Positions 1 through 5,313 of a DNA stretch of 5,837 nucleotides are shown here, piece by piece; within the stretch, counting starts at the first letter, position 1, and each line of letters starts with the position of its first letter. The notes under the pieces were generated by a model that saw nothing but the letters and a program-made list of their open reading frames with translations, made no database searches and had not been told where the DNA came from. Both the position numbers and the translations under genes were made by a program. The DNA comes from an archaeon (GTDB lineage Archaea; Thermoproteota; Nitrososphaeria; Nitrososphaerales; Nitrosopumilaceae). The stretch is from assembly GCA_005240025.1 (NCBI GenBank), contig SBBK01000208.1:1-5837 (forward strand), in the 5' to 3' direction.

Positions 1-166
1 ATTTTGCTGCCGGCGATGGATAAATTGAGGCTAACTTCGACCTGCCTAGAAGTTTTGGCTCAAGGTATACGGTCTTGATTCCCATGCCTTCAAGTGCTGC
101 CAAAAACCTGGGCAATTGTGGCTTTGAGATCTTGGGTAAAATTACTATCTCTTTACTTTTTTCCAA
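1..166 (-). CDS. aroB': 3-dehydroquinate synthase II, N-terminal part (gene runs off the left edge)
   Basis: Archaeal 3-dehydroquinate synthase II converts ADH (2-amino-3,7-dideoxy-D-threo-hept-6-ulosonate) to 3-dehydroquinate by NAD-dependent oxidative deamination and cyclisation, the second step of the archaeal route to chorismate. Only 55 codons are in the window. Reading the minus strand from a TTG at 166-164 gives an open frame to base 1. It starts LEKSKEIVILPKIS and continues with FLAALEGMGIKTVYLEP and a later ASIYPSPAAK segment. This resembles the start of this family, where a short strand is followed by a helix and a second strand. No in-frame ATG lies nearby upstream, and the first ATG is inside the conserved GMGIK segment, so TTG is the likely start. 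It overlaps the end of the ADH synthase gene by 14 bases, which suggests translational coupling in one operon. The identification relies partly on that neighbour, because the catalytic part is outside the window. Confidence 0.72.
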   Translation of the reverse strand, partial: MEKSKEIVILPKISKPQLPRFLAALEGMGIKTVYLEPKLLGRSKLASIYPSPAAK

Positions 167-941
167 TTCTCTTCTCTGCTTCTTCTGCTGACTCTTTTTT
201 AAACATGATTGCTGCTAGGGCCTCAACCATCCTGTCTGGATGTTTGTGGGCAAAAATGTTACGGCCATATGTCACCCCCCTTGCCCCCGCCTTCATTGCG
301 TCTTCGGTCATGTGCAAAACATCTGCATCTGTTTTTGCTTTTGGTCCGCCAGCAATTACTACGGGCACTGGCGTGCTCTTGACAATTTTTGAAAACGAGT
401 CGATATCTCCGGTGTATAGTGTTTTTACAATGTCTGCGCCAAGCTCTGCCCCAATCCTTGCAACATGGCCTACTATTTCCGGGTCGTGCGGATTCTTGAC
501 ATTCTCGCCACGGGGGTACATCATCGCCAGGAGTGGCATGTTCCACCTGTGGCACTCTTCTGCTATTCTGCCAAGCTGCTCAAGCATCTCGGGCTCCTCC
601 TTTCCGCCCACATTGATGTGAAGTGAAACCCCATCCGCTCCAAGTCTTAGGGCCTCTTCCACACTGCCTGTTAACATCTTTCTGTTTGGCGCAGTAGAAA
701 GCGACGTGCTTGCAGAAAAATGAACCAAAACTCCAACACGTGCTGGTCTTGGTAATGACTTTAGAATTCCTTTGTTGATTATGACACTTGTCAGGCCGCG
801 CAACTCGCATTTTTGAATTATCTCGGCTGGGCTCTCAAGGCCATCAATTGGGCCGTTGGATATTCCGTGATCCATTGGTATGCAAAGCATTTTGCCTTTG
901 CGAAGAATCCTCTCCATCCTTATCTGCAGGCCGCTGACCAT
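153..941 (-). CDS. aroA': 2-amino-3,7-dideoxy-D-threo-hept-6-ulosonate (ADH) synthase, class I aldolase
   Basis: This cytosolic (beta/alpha)8 aldolase of the FbaB/DeoC type performs the first step of the archaeal shikimate pathway, making ADH from aspartate semialdehyde and a 6-deoxy-5-ketofructose phosphate. The 262 aa are close to the family length. The N-terminal CIPMDHGISNGP motif carries Asp24. MYPRG carries Tyr142, and ADIVKTLYTGD carries Lys173, the Schiff-base lysine. Their spacing matches the Asp33/Tyr153/Lys184 set known for the Methanocaldococcus enzyme MJ0400. The phosphate-binding end is seen as VVIAGGPK (194-201) and GARGVTYGRNIF (219-230). The ATG at 941-939 is supported by a good Shine-Dalgarno sequence six bases upstream. 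The lysine-rich tail (ESAEEAEKRIGKK) overlaps the start of the DHQ synthase II gene, so the two are probably co-transcribed. The related fructose-bisphosphate aldolase reading is less likely given that neighbour. Confidence 0.93.
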   Translation of the reverse strand: MVSGLQIRMERILRKGKMLCIPMDHGISNGPIDGLESPAEIIQKCELRGLTSVIINKGILKSLPRPARVGVLVHFSASTSLSTAPNRKMLTGSVEEALRLGADGVSLHINVGGKEEPEMLEQLGRIAEECHRWNMPLLAMMYPRGENVKNPHDPEIVGHVARIGAELGADIVKTLYTGDIDSFSKIVKSTPVPVVIAGGPKAKTDADVLHMTEDAMKAGARGVTYGRNIFAHKHPDRMVEALAAIMFKKESAEEAEKRIGKK

Positions 942-947
942 AGGCGA

Positions 948-954
948 TCTCCTT
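948..954 (-). promoter_or_regulatory. Shine-Dalgarno sequence of the ADH synthase gene
   Basis: On the minus strand this reads AAGGAGA, six bases before the ATG at 941. It is the only clear ribosome binding site found upstream of a predicted start here, so this mRNA should have a leader, unlike its neighbours. It supports the chosen ATG. Confidence 0.75.
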
Positions 955-960
955 TGTGGG

Positions 961-1014
961 CCCTAAATAAAAATAACGTGCTCCCTAACACGCTTCATTT
1001 TTATAATAATAAAA
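961..1014. promoter_or_regulatory. Divergent promoter region, ADH synthase operon (minus) and mqnC (plus)
   Basis: The 88-bp gap between the two divergent genes contains an A/T core at about 998-1014. On the plus strand TTTATAAT (999-1006) is centred about 27 bases before the mqnC TTG at 1030, the expected distance from an archaeal TATA box to a leaderless start. Read on the minus strand the same core (TTATTATTATAAAA) would start transcription near 976, giving a leader of about 35 bases that contains the Shine-Dalgarno at 948-954. A second A/T stretch at 963-977 is an alternative minus-strand TATA box, but it would put the transcript start after the Shine-Dalgarno. Inferred from spacing only. 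Confidence 0.55.
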
Positions 1015-1029
1015 AACCATCAAAGCAAA

Positions 1030-2136
1030 TTGAGCCAAATCACTGAACAAATCCATTCAAGCGATGTTGGCGATATTCTGGAAAACTCTTTACTCGGAAA
1101 TCGTCCATCATACGAGGATACGGTACGACTCCTCAAGTCCGCTGATGTGCACCTGATGGGACTAGTAGCTGGACATATTACAAAAAAACGATTTGGCAAA
1201 AAAGCCTCGTTTGTAAACAACATCATCCTCAATTACACAAACGTCTGTATAACTGACTGCAAGTTTTGCGCGTTTTATCGCTCGCCCGGAGATTCGGAAT
1301 CGTATACGCTGTCACTTGATCAAATCGAGGCCAGAATAAAAACAGCGTGGGAGATGTTTGGGATTCGTCAGGTACTCATTCAGGGGGGACACAACCCGGC
1401 ACTTGGTATCGAGTATTATGAGGATGCATTCAGAATGATTCACAAAAAATATCCGCAGGTGGGCATTCATGGCCTCTCTGCATCTGAAATAGACATGATT
1501 GCAAAAATCGAAAAAACCTCGACAGGCGAAGTCCTGTCGCGACTGAAAAGTGCTGGCCTGCAATCTGTACCTGGAGCTGGAGCCGAAATCCTGGTAGATT
1601 CAGTCAAACAAATAATCAGCCCCAAAAAAATCTCAAGTGATGACTGGCTTAGAATAATGGAAGAAGCGCATTCTATTGGCCTTCCTGCATCTGCAACCAT
1701 GATGTACGGTCATGTGGAAAGCAACCGGGACATCGCAGTACACTTTGAAAAAATCGCAAAACTGCAAGAAAAATCGATGGGCTTCATGGCATTCATTCCA
1801 TGGAGCTTTGAGCCAAACAATACACCTTTACAAAAAGAAATGCACACACCTGAAGCAGGCGGCATGCAGCTGCTAAAGATGGTTGCAATCTCCAGACTTG
1901 TATTTGACGGGCTAATCCCGCACATCCAGTCCTCGTGGCTCACTAACGGTATAGGCATGGCGCAAATTGCGTTACAGTGTGGCGCGGATGATTTTGGCGG
2001 AACGCTGATTGGCGAGGAGGTAGTTTCTTGCACCGGTGCCCGCTCAACTGAACTGACAGGACAAAAAATCATAGATGCAATCACTCAGATTGGCTACGGG
2101 GCAGAAGAGCGGGACAACTTTTACAATCCTGTATAG
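1030..2136 (+). CDS. mqnC: Cyclic dehypoxanthine futalosine synthase (MqnC), radical SAM
   Basis: MqnC uses a [4Fe-4S] cluster and S-adenosylmethionine to cyclise dehypoxanthine futalosine, a middle step of the futalosine menaquinone pathway. The 368 aa fit the family. The radical SAM signature CITDCKFC places the cluster cysteines at 73, 77 and 80 (CX3CX2C), within LNYTNVC...CAFYRSPGD. Other MqnC-like segments are LIQGGHNPALGIEYYED (116-132), PGAGAEILVD (181-190), ATMMYGHVES (222-231), FMAFIPWSFEP (252-262), IQSSWLTNG (299-307) and GADDFGGT (318-325). The related F420 enzyme CofH shares the fold, but the NYTNVCITDC, QGGHNP and AFIPW versions favour MqnC. The only usable start is TTG at 1030, which sits at leaderless distance from a TATA-like box. 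The gene diverges from the ADH synthase operon and converges on the CBS-domain gene. Confidence 0.9.
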   Translation: MSQITEQIHSSDVGDILENSLLGNRPSYEDTVRLLKSADVHLMGLVAGHITKKRFGKKASFVNNIILNYTNVCITDCKFCAFYRSPGDSESYTLSLDQIEARIKTAWEMFGIRQVLIQGGHNPALGIEYYEDAFRMIHKKYPQVGIHGLSASEIDMIAKIEKTSTGEVLSRLKSAGLQSVPGAGAEILVDSVKQIISPKKISSDDWLRIMEEAHSIGLPASATMMYGHVESNRDIAVHFEKIAKLQEKSMGFMAFIPWSFEPNNTPLQKEMHTPEAGGMQLLKMVAISRLVFDGLIPHIQSSWLTNGIGMAQIALQCGADDFGGTLIGEEVVSCTGARSTELTGQKIIDAITQIGYGAEERDNFYNPV

Positions 2137-2168
2137 CCCTGAATCTGTGCCAAACAATTGGAAGGAAT

Positions 2169-2184
2169 ATTAATTTTTCAATTT
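2169..2184 (+). terminator. Possible T-rich terminator for mqnC
   Basis: The first T-rich run after the mqnC stop reads ATTAATTTTTCAATTT. Archaeal termination often uses such U-tracts without a hairpin. It overlaps the 3' end of the convergent CBS-domain gene, so the two transcripts would be complementary at their ends. Weak support. Confidence 0.3.
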
Positions 2185-2568
2185 AGACAAGCGGTTTACA
2201 ATGTCGGTTGATGTGATTATTCCAACCACCCTGCCGTCTCGGACTGCTATGAGTTTTCGAATTTTTTTCTTGGCCATGACCTTTGCAGCAGTCAAAACTG
2301 ACTCGCCTGATTCGATTGTCTGCAAAGGATATGATGCGACTTTGTTGACTTGGGTGTCCAGGGGATACTTGTTTACTGCGATCTTTATTGCAAAGTCTCT
2401 GTCTGTGATTATGCCTGCGGGGCGGCTGCCCTTTTTTACTATGATGGCCCCAAATCCTCCCCGCTCCATCATCTTTGCGATCTGGAAAACTGTAGTTGAT
2501 TCATCCACGGATATTAGTGCCTTTGTCATGATGTCCTTGACCAAAACCCCCGTAATGTCGCCTTTCAT
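2170..2568 (-). CDS. Two-CBS-domain protein
   Basis: This is a stand-alone pair of CBS domains (a Bateman module), a fold that usually binds adenosine nucleotides and senses energy or metabolite state; the ligand and partner here cannot be told from sequence. From the ATG at 2568 the protein has 132 aa. CBS1 spans about 8-72 (VKDIMTKALISVDES ... GIITDRDFA at 52-60) and CBS2 about 74-130 (ASYPLQTIESGES ... GIITSTDIV at 116-124). Both keep the G-I-I-T-x-x-D motif typical of ribose/phosphate-binding CBS sites. No other domain is attached. The frame can be extended to a TTG at 2586 (six more residues), but a TATA-like box at 2591-2600 predicts a transcript start near 2570, so the ATG is preferred and the mRNA is probably leaderless. 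Conserved small CBS proteins like this are common in Nitrososphaeria. Confidence 0.88.
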   Translation of the reverse strand: MKGDITGVLVKDIMTKALISVDESTTVFQIAKMMERGGFGAIIVKKGSRPAGIITDRDFAIKIAVNKYPLDTQVNKVASYPLQTIESGESVLTAAKVMAKKKIRKLIAVRDGRVVGIITSTDIVNRLSKLKN

Positions 2569-2590
2569 CACTGTGTAACGCCACAACTCT

Positions 2591-2600
2591 GTATTATGAG
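2591..2600 (-). promoter_or_regulatory. TATA-like box of the CBS-domain gene
   Basis: The minus strand reads CTCATAATAC, centred about 27 bases upstream of the ATG at 2568. This spacing supports a leaderless transcript and the shorter start over the upstream TTG, which lies before the predicted transcript start. Confidence 0.55.
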
Positions 2601-2690
2601 TATCGTCATTCGATTAACTGGGGCCCCAAAACGGCACCCTGCGTATTATACAAACCATAAGGGTTGTGCGCACGCAAGACCCGGTCAGGC

Positions 2691-2698
2691 TTATTTAA
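2691..2698 (+). promoter_or_regulatory. TATA-like box of the small-protein operon
   Basis: TTATTTAA is centred about 25 bases before the ATG at 2719. That is the archaeal TATA-to-start distance expected for a leaderless transcript, and it decides the start of the 46-aa gene. Confidence 0.6.
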
Positions 2699-2718
2699 TT
2701 CGAAATGTATCGGTTGTT

Positions 2719-2859
2719 ATGCCCGATGAAAAAAGGAAATTCAACACATCCAAAGATGATTATGATAAGGCAATGGCAACTGGCGACCCGACAAAAATCA
2801 CAAACTCTGACCTGGAAGCTCTGGCCAAAGAAGCCATAAAAAAATTCAAATCGCTATGA
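2719..2859 (+). CDS. Small charged protein, 46 aa, unknown function
   Basis: I do not recognise a family. From the ATG at 2719 the protein is 46 aa, starting MPDEKRKFNTSKDDYDKAMA. It is rich in Lys, Asp and Glu, has no Cys and no hydrophobic segment, and so is probably cytosolic. A helix is likely at residues 10-20, then a TGDPTKITNSD turn and cap, then a second amphipathic helix LEALAKEAIKKFKSL at 32-46, as in small helix-turn-helix hairpins. The frame is open from an ATG at 2596, but the TATA box at 2691-2698 fits the 2719 start exactly, and the extra 41 residues (rich in Arg, His, Pro) look unlike the rest. Its stop overlaps the start of the next gene as ATGA, so the two are an operon with probable translational coupling. 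Confidence 0.72.
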   Translation: MPDEKRKFNTSKDDYDKAMATGDPTKITNSDLEALAKEAIKKFKSL

Positions 2860-3011
2860 ATCCTGAGTGGATTGTCACCGGAGTCATACTCCTGGGCGCA
2901 ATGGCTGTAGGAGGCGTCAGCCTGTATCTTAAAAGAAAAAAAGAAATTCAAACTGATTCACCTGAAGATGGTAAATCGGATCTTGAGGGGCGTGAAAAAA
3001 ACGGAATTTAG
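2856..3011 (+). CDS. Small single-span membrane protein, 51 aa, unknown function
   Basis: The ATG at 2856 overlaps the preceding stop (ATGA), and the frame ends at TAG 3009-3011. The protein starts with MNPEW, followed by a hydrophobic stretch at about residues 6-24 (VTGVILLGAMAVGGVSLYL) and immediately by KRKK (26-29). The tail of some 22 residues is polar and acidic/basic (TDSPEDGKSDLEG). By the positive-inside rule the N-terminus is outside and the tail is in the cytoplasm. There are no cysteines and no cleavage site, so it is an anchored peptide rather than a secreted one. No family is recognised. The tight overlap with the 46-aa gene implies co-expression and perhaps interaction of the two products. 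At 51 codons it is easily missed by length-filtered gene finders. Confidence 0.72.
   Translation: MNPEWIVTGVILLGAMAVGGVSLYLKRKKEIQTDSPEDGKSDLEGREKNGI
2995..3001 (-). terminator. Possible U-tract terminator for the UbiD-family gene
   Basis: Seven A on the plus strand give seven T on the minus strand, 67 bases beyond the stop of the UbiD-family gene. It is the first strong T run downstream, though it lies inside the end of the opposite small membrane-protein gene. Position-based guess only. Confidence 0.22.
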
Positions 3012-3067
3012 TCTTCTGCAATTGACGCCAGAGATACGATCATCAGCATCATGGCAAACCGGAATGA

Positions 3068-4510
3068 TCAAAGTCCGTAACTGGGCCACCTGGAATTCAC
3101 AAGGTTTTTTGTAGGCTCGTCCACTTCGACTTTTTGCTGGATCTCCCGCGTAAATCCTTCCTCTTTTGTCTTTTGTGTTGCGTCGATTCCAAGCTTGGAA
3201 CCCAAATTCACCAGAGGTGATGCCGGGTCAAGCGTGTCTGTCGGTGTGTTGTTTATGATTGTGGTGTCGCGCGCCGGGTCTGCTCGCGTAGTAATTGCCC
3301 AAATCACATCATCGATATTGTGTACGTTGATGTCGTCATCTACCACCACAAACATTTTGGTTAGCGCCAGCTGTCCAAGCCCCCAGAGCCCCATCATCAC
3401 TTTTTTGGCCTGACCCGGGTAGCGCTTTTTGATTGAAATTATGGCCATTCCCTGGAACCAGCCTGCTGCAGGCATCGCAAAATCAACCACTTCTGGTTGA
3501 AACATTCGAATTAGTGGCAGAAATGATCTCTCAATTACCTTGCCGATGTACGCATCCTCCAGTACTGGCTTGCCTACAATTGTGGTAAGATAGATTGGCT
3601 TTTGGCGCCTCAATATTCCCGTCAATCTGAATGTCGGATATGGTTCAGTTGGTGTATAATATCCGGTGTGGTCGCCAAACGGGCCCTCCTCTCGGATATC
3701 TGACGGATCCACATATCCCTCAAAAACAATCTCTGCATTTGCTGGTACCTCCAGGTCTACTGTCCTGCACTTGACCGTCTTGATTCCTTTTTGTCTGGTG
3801 ATTCCTGCAAAGAGGTATTTGTCAAGACCTTCTGGAACCGGTGCAACTGCGGAAAAAACAGTGGCAGGTTCTGCACCGATTATTATCGCGACTTCGATTT
3901 TTTCTCCGCGGTCTCTGGATATGTCGTGGTGGTGTGCGCCGCGCTTGTGTTTTTGCCAGTGCATGAGCGCTGTTTTGTCATCAATGATCTGCATTCTGTA
4001 GACACCAAGATTTCTGATGCCAGTCTCTGGATGTTTTGTTGCCACAAGGCCAAGCGTGATGAATTTGCCGGCATCTCTGTGCCATGTTTTCAGGATCGGG
4101 ATCTTGCCAAATGAAGGCGAGTCCTCAAAGACCTCGGTCACGGGTCCGCTTTTTTCTAGCCTGGGAAAAACATCGCCCATCTTTGAGAGTTCGGGGAGTT
4201 TTTTTATCTTGTTCAAAAAGCCTGACGGGATTTCCATTTTTGTCATATCGACAATTCGCTGACCAATTTCTGTAAAGTCTGATGTCTCAAGACCGATCTG
4301 CAGCCTTTTCATCGAGCCAAAGGCGTTTCCCAAAACCGGCATGTCGTAGTTTTTTACGTTTTCAAATAGAACTGCAGGGCCGTTTGCATACATCACCCGG
4401 CGTAAAATCTCGGCAATCTCCAAATCTGCGTCGACCTGCGTTTTTACACGTCTTAGCTCACCGGCGCCCTCCAGTACTTTGATGAACTCAGAGGTGTCTT
4501 CGATTGGCAT
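3068..4510 (-). CDS. ubiD: UbiD-family decarboxylase, probably menaquinone biosynthesis (MqnL-like)
   Basis: UbiD enzymes use prenylated FMN (prFMN) to remove a carboxylate from aromatic or unsaturated acids. With mqnC nearby, the likely job is decarboxylation of the prenylated dihydroxynaphthoate late in the futalosine menaquinone pathway; this role is inferred. The 480 aa match the family. RNLGVYRMQ gives Asn167 and Arg172, which fit the metal-binding Asn and catalytic Arg of the family (same five-residue spacing). EEGPFGDHTGYY gives Glu275 and Asp280, the acid pair; Asp in the second place is also seen in E. coli UbiD. HWQKHKRGAHHH (184-195) and IIGAEPATVF (210-219) belong to the cofactor and metal region. 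The C-terminal half contains KPVLEDAYIGKVIERSFLP. Dependence on a UbiX-type prenyltransferase is expected, but none is in the window. The ATG at 4510 lies about 29 bases after a TATA-like box. Confidence 0.92.
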   Translation of the reverse strand: MPIEDTSEFIKVLEGAGELRRVKTQVDADLEIAEILRRVMYANGPAVLFENVKNYDMPVLGNAFGSMKRLQIGLETSDFTEIGQRIVDMTKMEIPSGFLNKIKKLPELSKMGDVFPRLEKSGPVTEVFEDSPSFGKIPILKTWHRDAGKFITLGLVATKHPETGIRNLGVYRMQIIDDKTALMHWQKHKRGAHHHDISRDRGEKIEVAIIIGAEPATVFSAVAPVPEGLDKYLFAGITRQKGIKTVKCRTVDLEVPANAEIVFEGYVDPSDIREEGPFGDHTGYYTPTEPYPTFRLTGILRRQKPIYLTTIVGKPVLEDAYIGKVIERSFLPLIRMFQPEVVDFAMPAAGWFQGMAIISIKKRYPGQAKKVMMGLWGLGQLALTKMFVVVDDDINVHNIDDVIWAITTRADPARDTTIINNTPTDTLDPASPLVNLGSKLGIDATQKTKEEGFTREIQQKVEVDEPTKNLVNSRWPSYGL

Positions 4511-4534
4511 GAATGCAGGTTTGATCCAATGTTG

Positions 4535-4544
4535 TATAAAGCTT
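4535..4544 (-). promoter_or_regulatory. TATA-like box of the UbiD-family gene
   Basis: The minus strand reads AAGCTTTATA, centred about 28 bases upstream of the ATG at 4510, so the transcript should be leaderless or nearly so. No Shine-Dalgarno precedes this start. Confidence 0.6.
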
Positions 4545-4577
4545 GACCGTGATTTTGCACGGAATCTGAAAAAGGCA

Positions 4578-4585
4578 TTTTAATC
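4578..4585 (+). promoter_or_regulatory. Possible TATA-like box of the zinc-finger gene
   Basis: TTTTAATC follows a purine-rich stretch (GAAAAAGG, 4568-4575) that could be a TFB recognition element (BRE). It is centred about 31 bases before the TTG at 4613, which predicts a leader of only a few bases. Weaker than the other promoters here. Confidence 0.4.
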
Positions 4586-4612
4586 AGCAGCGTAAAATTA
4601 GACTGGTCGAAT

Positions 4613-4837
4613 TTGGAAAAATGCGTTGTATGCAAAGGCAAGGGTACAATCGAGCTTTTGGGGTCACAGTGCCCTTTCTGCAACGGGACAGGCGAACACA
4701 CAAAATCTGCAGAAAGCTATCTCAAGTCGCACATATGCCAGTGCATTTTTCTGGACAGAAAAATGTGCCCTATTTGTGGGAAAAAATGTCACCACGATAC
4801 TCCAAACAAACCAAAAATCCTGATAGGTCCTGTCTGA
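4613..4837 (+). CDS. Small zinc-finger protein with two DnaJ-type CxxCxGxG motifs, 74 aa
   Basis: The protein has eleven Cys/His candidates for metal binding in 74 residues. CVVCKGKG (4-11) and CPFCNGTG (20-27) are two CxxCxGxG motifs like those that pair to hold one zinc in the DnaJ cysteine-rich domain. Then CQC (42-44) and CPICGKKCHH (52-61) could form a second, different site. There is no J domain, no membrane segment and no signal peptide, so this is not a DnaJ chaperone; a small protein- or RNA-binding adaptor is possible but not shown. The start is TTG: the frame is open back to 4553 with no ATG or GTG, and the first CxxC begins only three residues in. The product name and function are unknown to me. 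It is divergent from the UbiD-family gene and convergent with another Cys-rich gene one base away. Confidence 0.75.
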   Translation: MEKCVVCKGKGTIELLGSQCPFCNGTGEHTKSAESYLKSHICQCIFLDRKMCPICGKKCHHDTPNKPKILIGPV

Positions 4838-4838
4838 T

Positions 4839-5216
4839 TTACTGGATGGGTGGCAGCTCGCTTTTCTTTCCGTGGCCGCCTGAACCAAATTTGCAGTAAA
4901 AACAAAGATCCGATTGCATGTGTGTGAGCTTTTCTAGCCGGATCGCACCAATTTTTAGTGCAATTTTCGTGAGAATTTTGTATTTCAGTGGCATTGCTGG
5001 AATCACTTCATCCATGTAGACTTTGTAGTGGTCCGGGCAAAACTTGAGTGTGACCTTGGCCGCATCCTTGCCTGTCTGGTTTACTGTTTTTGCGAAATTG
5101 ATCTGCTCTCTGATGTACTCGTGTTTTGGACACGGGCAGTCTTTTCCTCCGGGATGCTTGTACGCAGGTGTGTTTTTCCAGTCAAATCCCGGGAACTCGC
5201 GTTCAAAATCGTCCAT
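4839..5216 (-). CDS. Conserved-looking Cys/His-rich hypothetical protein, 125 aa
   Basis: I do not recognise the family. The N-terminus MDDFEREFPGFDWKNTPAY is acidic and aromatic. It is followed by CPCPKH (27-32), CPDH (60-63) and CFYC (105-108), a set of paired Cys/His ligands that could bind zinc or an iron-sulfur cluster. Between them, residues 70-97 form a hydrophobic and basic helical stretch (VIPAMPLKYKILTKIALKIGAIRL) that is probably a core helix rather than a membrane span. The tail FGSGGHGKKSELPPIQ is flexible. The ATG at 5216 lies about 27 bases after a TATA-like box, predicting a leaderless mRNA. Convergent with the zinc-finger gene, one base between stops. Codon use is like that of the neighbouring genes, with no sign of transfer. 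Confidence 0.8.
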   Translation of the reverse strand: MDDFEREFPGFDWKNTPAYKHPGGKDCPCPKHEYIREQINFAKTVNQTGKDAAKVTLKFCPDHYKVYMDEVIPAMPLKYKILTKIALKIGAIRLEKLTHMQSDLCFYCKFGSGGHGKKSELPPIQ

Positions 5217-5237
5217 TGGGTAGTATTGTATGTTCGA

Positions 5238-5249
5238 TCTATTAAATTT
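5238..5249 (-). promoter_or_regulatory. TATA-like box of the Cys/His-rich hypothetical gene
   Basis: The minus strand reads AAATTTAATAGA, centred about 27 bases before the ATG at 5216. This fits a leaderless transcript. It shares the 97-bp divergent spacer (5217-5313) with the promoter of the coiled-coil/repeat gene. Confidence 0.55.
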
Positions 5250-5282
5250 GTGGCAGTATCAACCAAGATATTTACCCAAATC

Positions 5283-5290
5283 TAAATAAA
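5283..5290 (+). promoter_or_regulatory. TATA-like box of the coiled-coil/repeat gene
   Basis: TAAATAAA is centred about 27 bases before the ATG at 5314, again fitting a leaderless transcript, and supports that ATG as the true start. Confidence 0.6.
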
Positions 5291-5313
5291 CCCCGCATCG
5301 TGAGATTAACTGA

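Larger units (their letters stand above)
2569..2718. other. 150-bp divergent spacer with two short palindromes
   Basis: No gene of its own is supported here. It holds the minus-strand TATA box of the CBS gene (2591-2600) and the plus-strand TATA box of the small-protein operon (2691-2698). Between them are a perfect 10-bp palindrome TGGGGCCCCA (2619-2628) and an 8-bp palindrome GTGCGCAC (2666-2673). A frame open from an ATG at 2596 runs through it into the 46-aa protein, but it is judged non-coding because it ignores the well-placed TATA box. Confidence 0.4.

Noticed and set aside
94..621. 175-aa plus-strand open frame
   Set aside because: It lies antisense to the well-supported ADH synthase gene; its Ser/Ala/Pro-rich composition with no motif is that of a shadow frame.
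1467..2084. Minus-strand open frames of 77 and 124 aa
   Set aside because: Both are antisense to mqnC, whose motifs are clear; the frames have no domain, promoter or plausible start context.
1030..2136. CofH (F420 precursor FO synthase subunit 2) instead of MqnC
   Set aside because: The two families are related, but NYTNVCITDC, LIQGGHNP, AFIPWSFEP and QSSWLTNG are the MqnC forms of these segments.
2201..2578. 125-aa plus-strand frame opposite the CBS gene
   Set aside because: The CBS frame holds two complete domains with GIIT motifs; the opposite frame is its mirror and has no recognisable feature.
2569..2586. Start of the CBS protein at TTG 2586
   Set aside because: It lies upstream of the transcript start predicted from the TATA box at 2591-2600, and the ATG at 2568 is available in frame.
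2596..2718. 41-residue N-terminal extension of the 46-aa protein from ATG 2596
   Set aside because: A TATA box at 2691-2698 places the transcript start at 2719, inside the longer frame, and the extension has a different, Arg/His/Pro-rich composition.
3012..3067. Short minus-strand frame of about 14 codons after the UbiD-family stop
   Set aside because: Too short, with no promoter, ribosome binding site or overlap to support translation.
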